Below are positions 61,693-64,000 of a stretch of DNA of 64,000 bases, piece after piece. Origin of the DNA: Subdoligranulum variabile (lineage in GTDB: Bacteria > Bacillota > Clostridia > Oscillospirales > Ruminococcaceae); assembly GCA_003343905.1 (NCBI GenBank), contig QAKI01000005.1:1-64000 (forward strand), given 5' to 3'. Every line of letters starts with the position of its first letter. Positions within the stretch are counted from its first letter, which is position 1. A program made the translations under genes and the position numbers. The notes below the pieces were generated by a model. The model was not told the DNA's origin, did not search any database, and worked only from the letters and a program-made list of their open reading frames with translations.

Positions 61693-62229
61693 TCATTTCA
61701 TGACTTTTTCAAATCGGAAATAAGCATCCGTGCCCGGTATGGGGTCGCCGGACCGCGTTTCGGGGGCGTTCATGTTCGGGTCGATATGGTGCGGGTTAAA
61801 AAATTCAACGATGTGAAACCCGCATTTGTTGATGTAAAAGTGGATGTTCCGTTCCTCAAAATACGGCGTGATGGTCTCCCAAACGATCGTATCAGGATAC
61901 TTCGCCTCGATGGCTTTCCAGGCGGCAAGCCCCAGCCCATGGCTGTGATGTTCCGGCGAGATAAAAAACAGGTCCAGCGTATTGCGCTGCGTTTTTTCGT
62001 GGATCGTGAGTACGGCGCCGCCTACGCGGGTCCCATTCAGCACGATGTGATAGGTCGCGGTCCCTGCGGACCCAAACGAGGTCCGCACCTCTTTTTCGGA
62101 GGGGATCGGGTCGGTCGTGCCGAACTTTTCTTTCAGCGCGATCGAAAACGCTTCCTGCATCTTTTGGATGAATTGCGGCAGGTCCGCCTGAACGACCGGT
62201 TTCAGGCGGACCTGAAGTTTCTCCTGCAT
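61693..62229 (-). CDS. GNAT-family N-acetyltransferase
   Basis: 178 residues. The acetyl-CoA site is LFFISPEHHSHGLGLAAWKAIE (about 108-129), with a preceding beta strand and a later ERNIHFYINKCGFHIVEF segment typical of the GNAT C-terminal half. The start at 62229 (MQEKLQV) follows GGAAG; it is 17 bases after the MarR gene and shares its transcript. It may modify a toxic small molecule sensed by the MarR protein; the substrate is unknown. Confidence 0.88.
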   Translation of the reverse strand: MQEKLQVRLKPVVQADLPQFIQKMQEAFSIALKEKFGTTDPIPSEKEVRTSFGSAGTATYHIVLNGTRVGGAVLTIHEKTQRNTLDLFFISPEHHSHGLGLAAWKAIEAKYPDTIVWETITPYFEERNIHFYINKCGFHIVEFFNPHHIDPNMNAPETRSGDPIPGTDAYFRFEKVMK

Positions 62230-62245
62230 AAGCAACTTCCTTTCT

Positions 62246-62680
62246 TCAGTTCTGTTTTTTGATTTGATGGAATTCGGATTGGATCCGGTTTGCCAACTCT
62301 TCGGTCTGTTCGACGAACATCGTGTTGAGAAACGGCGCGATGGCCCTTTCTTCGGCTGCAAAAATGGGCGTCAGGATCTCGTCTGCAAAGGCTTTTCCGG
62401 CATCGGTCAATACGATCTCTTTTTCCTTGTGCCCTGTGGACGCCAAACGGATGTAACCTTTTTCGACATATTCCTGAACGATGGTGTTGAGCGTCGTCCG
62501 GGGGACAGCCCATTCATCGCACAGCCTTTTTTGTGAATAGGGTTTTCCGTCTGCGATCGCATAAAACAGGACAAAGGCATTCTCCTTTATGCCGAGCGTT
62601 CGCAATACTTTGTAGTATGCCTGGTCCAGTTGTTCGACCGCGATCATCAGTCTTCGGATTTTTTCTCGGTTGGATGGCAC
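62246..62680 (-). CDS. MarR-family transcriptional regulator
   Basis: 144 residues, winged helix-turn-helix with YSQKRLCDEWAVPRTTLNTIVQEYVEKGYI and the wing STGHKEKEIVLTDAG. GTG start at 62680 with AAGGAG eight bases upstream. The promoter before it carries two copies of a 16-bp palindrome, so autorepression is very likely, and the acetyltransferase is repressed with it. Confidence 0.93.
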   Translation of the reverse strand: MPSNREKIRRLMIAVEQLDQAYYKVLRTLGIKENAFVLFYAIADGKPYSQKRLCDEWAVPRTTLNTIVQEYVEKGYIRLASTGHKEKEIVLTDAGKAFADEILTPIFAAEERAIAPFLNTMFVEQTEELANRIQSEFHQIKKQN

Positions 62681-62699
62681 GGTATCAGCTCCTTGTTTT

Positions 62700-62715
62700 A
62701 ATACGAACTCGGATT
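62700..62715. promoter_or_regulatory. Second MarR-type operator (downstream copy)
   Basis: A 16-bp copy of the palindrome at 62727-62742 with two differences, 27 bp away centre to centre, located just after the transcription start and before the MarR ribosome site. Confidence 0.75.
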
Positions 62716-62721
62716 GTCTGC

Positions 62722-62750
62722 ATTATAATCCGAATTCGGATTGATGTCAA
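62722..62750 (-). promoter_or_regulatory. Consensus promoter with MarR operator inside the spacer
   Basis: Minus-strand TTGACA (62745-62750) and TATAAT (62722-62727), both perfect, 17 bp apart. The spacer is filled by the perfect 16-bp palindrome AATCCGAATTCGGATT (62727-62742), so a bound dimer would block RNA polymerase. This should be a very strong promoter when free. Confidence 0.92.
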
Positions 62751-62929
62751 GGGGAAACCATGCAAGTTGCAGACGGAACGGCTCAAGGATGTTTTTATCA
62801 CGGGAGCTGCTTTTTTCCCTCCCTGCGAAAAACAGGGGAAAAGCCCCGCTTTCCGTCTTTTACGGGAACCCTGCGGCAAACACAAAACGGCAGCCCCGCA
62901 GGACCGCCGCTTTGGCATTGTATCTATGG
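62751..62929. other. Intergenic stretch between the marR promoter and hemW
   Basis: About 180 bases with no gene recognised. GC-rich inverted pieces near 62820-62900 could include the hemW terminator, but no clean hairpin with a T run was found. Confidence 0.4.
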
Positions 62930-64000
62930 TTAGAGCAGTTCTTCCAGGATGGCATTCTGCACGATCATCCCGGCGGGGGTCAGTCGCACCCGGCCCGGTT
63001 CCAGCACGGCGTATCCATGCCGGACGCACTGGCGCAGAAAATCCATCTGCGCCGCCGTAAAGTGCCCGCCCCAGCGGGCGTACTCGTCCAGGTCCAGCCC
63101 GCGGTTCAGCCGCAGCTGCATAAGCAGAAAATCCTCGGCATCACAGACGCCCTCGGTCTGTTCGGCGGCGCTGCCGTCGATAAAGCCCTGCACATCGTCC
63201 GGCCAGAACCGCCGCACGCCCCCCAGGCAACTGTGGGCGGCGGGGCCTACGCCCCAGTAATCGCGGCAGTTCCAGTACAACAGGTTGTGCCGCCCTTCGT
63301 GGCCGGGGCGGGCAAAGTTGCTGATCTCATACTGACGGTACCCGGCCTGTTCCAGCCGCCCGACGGCGTACAGGTAGAAATCGGCGGCTTCGTCGGGGCC
63401 GGGCAGGCCGTCCGGCGGAAAGCGGGCAAAAGCTGTGCCCGGCTCGATCTTGAGCAGGTAGGCTGAAATATGGGTGCAGCCGCCCTGCTGCAACAGGTCC
63501 AGCGTGGCGTCAAACTCCTGCCGGGTATAATGGGGCAGGGCCAGCATGATGTCGCCGCAGATCTCCGGGAAGCCTGCCTCGCGGGCCAGCGCCAGCGCGC
63601 GGGCCGCCCCGGCGGCGGTGTGGGTGCGGCCCAGCCGCCGCAGTTGGTCGTCGTCGGCGCTCTGCACGCCGAAGCTGATGCGGGTGACCCCCGCCGCCCG
63701 GAACCCCAGCAGGCTCTCTTTTGTGACGGTATCGGGGTTCGCTTCCAGCGTGATCTCGGCGCCGGGCAGCGGGTCGGCCGCCCGGATCAGCGCCTCCGCC
63801 TGGGCGGGGGAGAGCAGCGCCGGGGTGCCGCCGCCGAAGTAGAGGGTGTCGGGGCGGCGGGTGTTCTTTTGCAGTTCCCGCAGCAGGGCGTCCACATACG
63901 CCGGGGGCACCCCGTGCGCCCCCGGCGCCGAGTAAAAATCACAGTACCGGCATTTGGACCGGCAGTAGGGGATGTGCAGATAAACGCCAAAGGAATCCAT
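62930..64000 (-). CDS. hemW: HemW-like radical SAM heme chaperone
   Basis: 356 residues. The radical-SAM cluster motif is HIPYCRSKCRYCDF near the N terminus; LYFGGGTPALL, the SFGVQSADDDQLRRLGR segment and SAYLLKIEPGTAF are typical of HemW, often misnamed coproporphyrinogen oxidase HemN. HemW binds heme and is thought to deliver it rather than oxidise coproporphyrinogen. The ATG uses the last three bases of the window, and HIPYC eight residues later is where HemW proteins place it, so the gene seems complete; its ribosome site is outside. Confidence 0.93.
   Translation of the reverse strand: MDSFGVYLHIPYCRSKCRYCDFYSAPGAHGVPPAYVDALLRELQKNTRRPDTLYFGGGTPALLSPAQAEALIRAADPLPGAEITLEANPDTVTKESLLGFRAAGVTRISFGVQSADDDQLRRLGRTHTAAGAARALALAREAGFPEICGDIMLALPHYTRQEFDATLDLLQQGGCTHISAYLLKIEPGTAFARFPPDGLPGPDEAADFYLYAVGRLEQAGYRQYEISNFARPGHEGRHNLLYWNCRDYWGVGPAAHSCLGGVRRFWPDDVQGFIDGSAAEQTEGVCDAEDFLLMQLRLNRGLDLDEYARWGGHFTAAQMDFLRQCVRHGYAVLEPGRVRLTPAGMIVQNAILEELL

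Overview
The window reads as a chromosomal segment of a GC-rich, low-redundancy Firmicute, most likely a gut member of the Oscillospiraceae (the Gemmiger / Subdoligranulum / Faecalibacterium neighbourhood). This is inferred from gene content and style, not from a search. The pointers are a Firmicutes-type ylxM-ffh-rpsP-khpA-rimM-trmD block, an HPr with both His15 and Ser46, a GlgC/GlgD pair, CsoR-copA-copZ, a YesM/YesN sensor pair, a yybP-ykoY riboswitch and a SpoIIID homologue. Almost every gene has a strong AGGAGG-type ribosome site. Many promoters are near-consensus sigma-A with 17-bp spacers. No insertion sequence, prophage, CRISPR array or integron was seen.

Layout. 1-570: the 3' end of an rRNA operon (23S tail, 5S, tRNA-Glu) and its terminator. 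570-1100: low-coding DNA with a perfect 19-bp hairpin and a possible gene remnant. 1100-8200: a TetR gene divergent from an MMPL-type exporter gene that overlaps the gene for a 1243-residue cell-surface protein (two GLUG repeat blocks around a very long coiled coil). 8300-14500: AraC-type regulator and an L-rhamnose operon (rhaB, a FucI/AraA-like isomerase, rhaD, fucO). 14500-19500: a two-component system with an FtsX-type ABC exporter of the antimicrobial-peptide or cell-envelope-stress kind. 19500-22930: a copper-efflux operon with tandem CsoR-type operators. 22930-29960: single genes, including a manganese exporter under a yybP-ykoY riboswitch.

29960-36270: glycogen synthesis (glgB, glgC, glgD, glgA). 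36270-41310: a C39-like lipoprotein, uridine kinase, dCMP deaminase, SpoIIID, a frameshifted WG-repeat/SH3 lipoprotein and a cysteine-synthase-like enzyme. 41400-48250: the signal-recognition-particle/ribosome-maturation block (with a TrmD-acetyltransferase fusion), HPr and uvrC. 48290-58150: envelope genes, namely a large unknown polytopic protein, a YesN-YesM-binding-protein three-gene sensory operon, a flavin reductase, a GtrB-like glycosyltransferase and a polytopic GT-C-like protein. 58240-61510: a Crp/Fnr regulator divergent from a NitT/TauT-type ABC importer, with an 18-bp palindrome between them. 61560-64000: a MarR-acetyltransferase operon with a textbook operator-in-promoter arrangement, then hemW, whose start codon lies on the last base of the window.

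The best candidate for an undescribed system is the TetR / MMPL / GLUG-coiled-coil locus (1.1-8.2 kb). It has a perfect 12-bp inverted repeat before tetR, translational coupling of exporter and surface protein, and a small beta-roll-like repeat on the exporter's tail. Other architectures worth checking are the TrmD-GNAT fusion, the histone-H1-like tail on GlgB, the rhamnose operon that uses a FucI/AraA-type isomerase instead of RhaA, and the YesMN operon with its own lipoprotein binding protein but no transporter. All assignments come from reading the sequence and recalled family knowledge; no database search was run.
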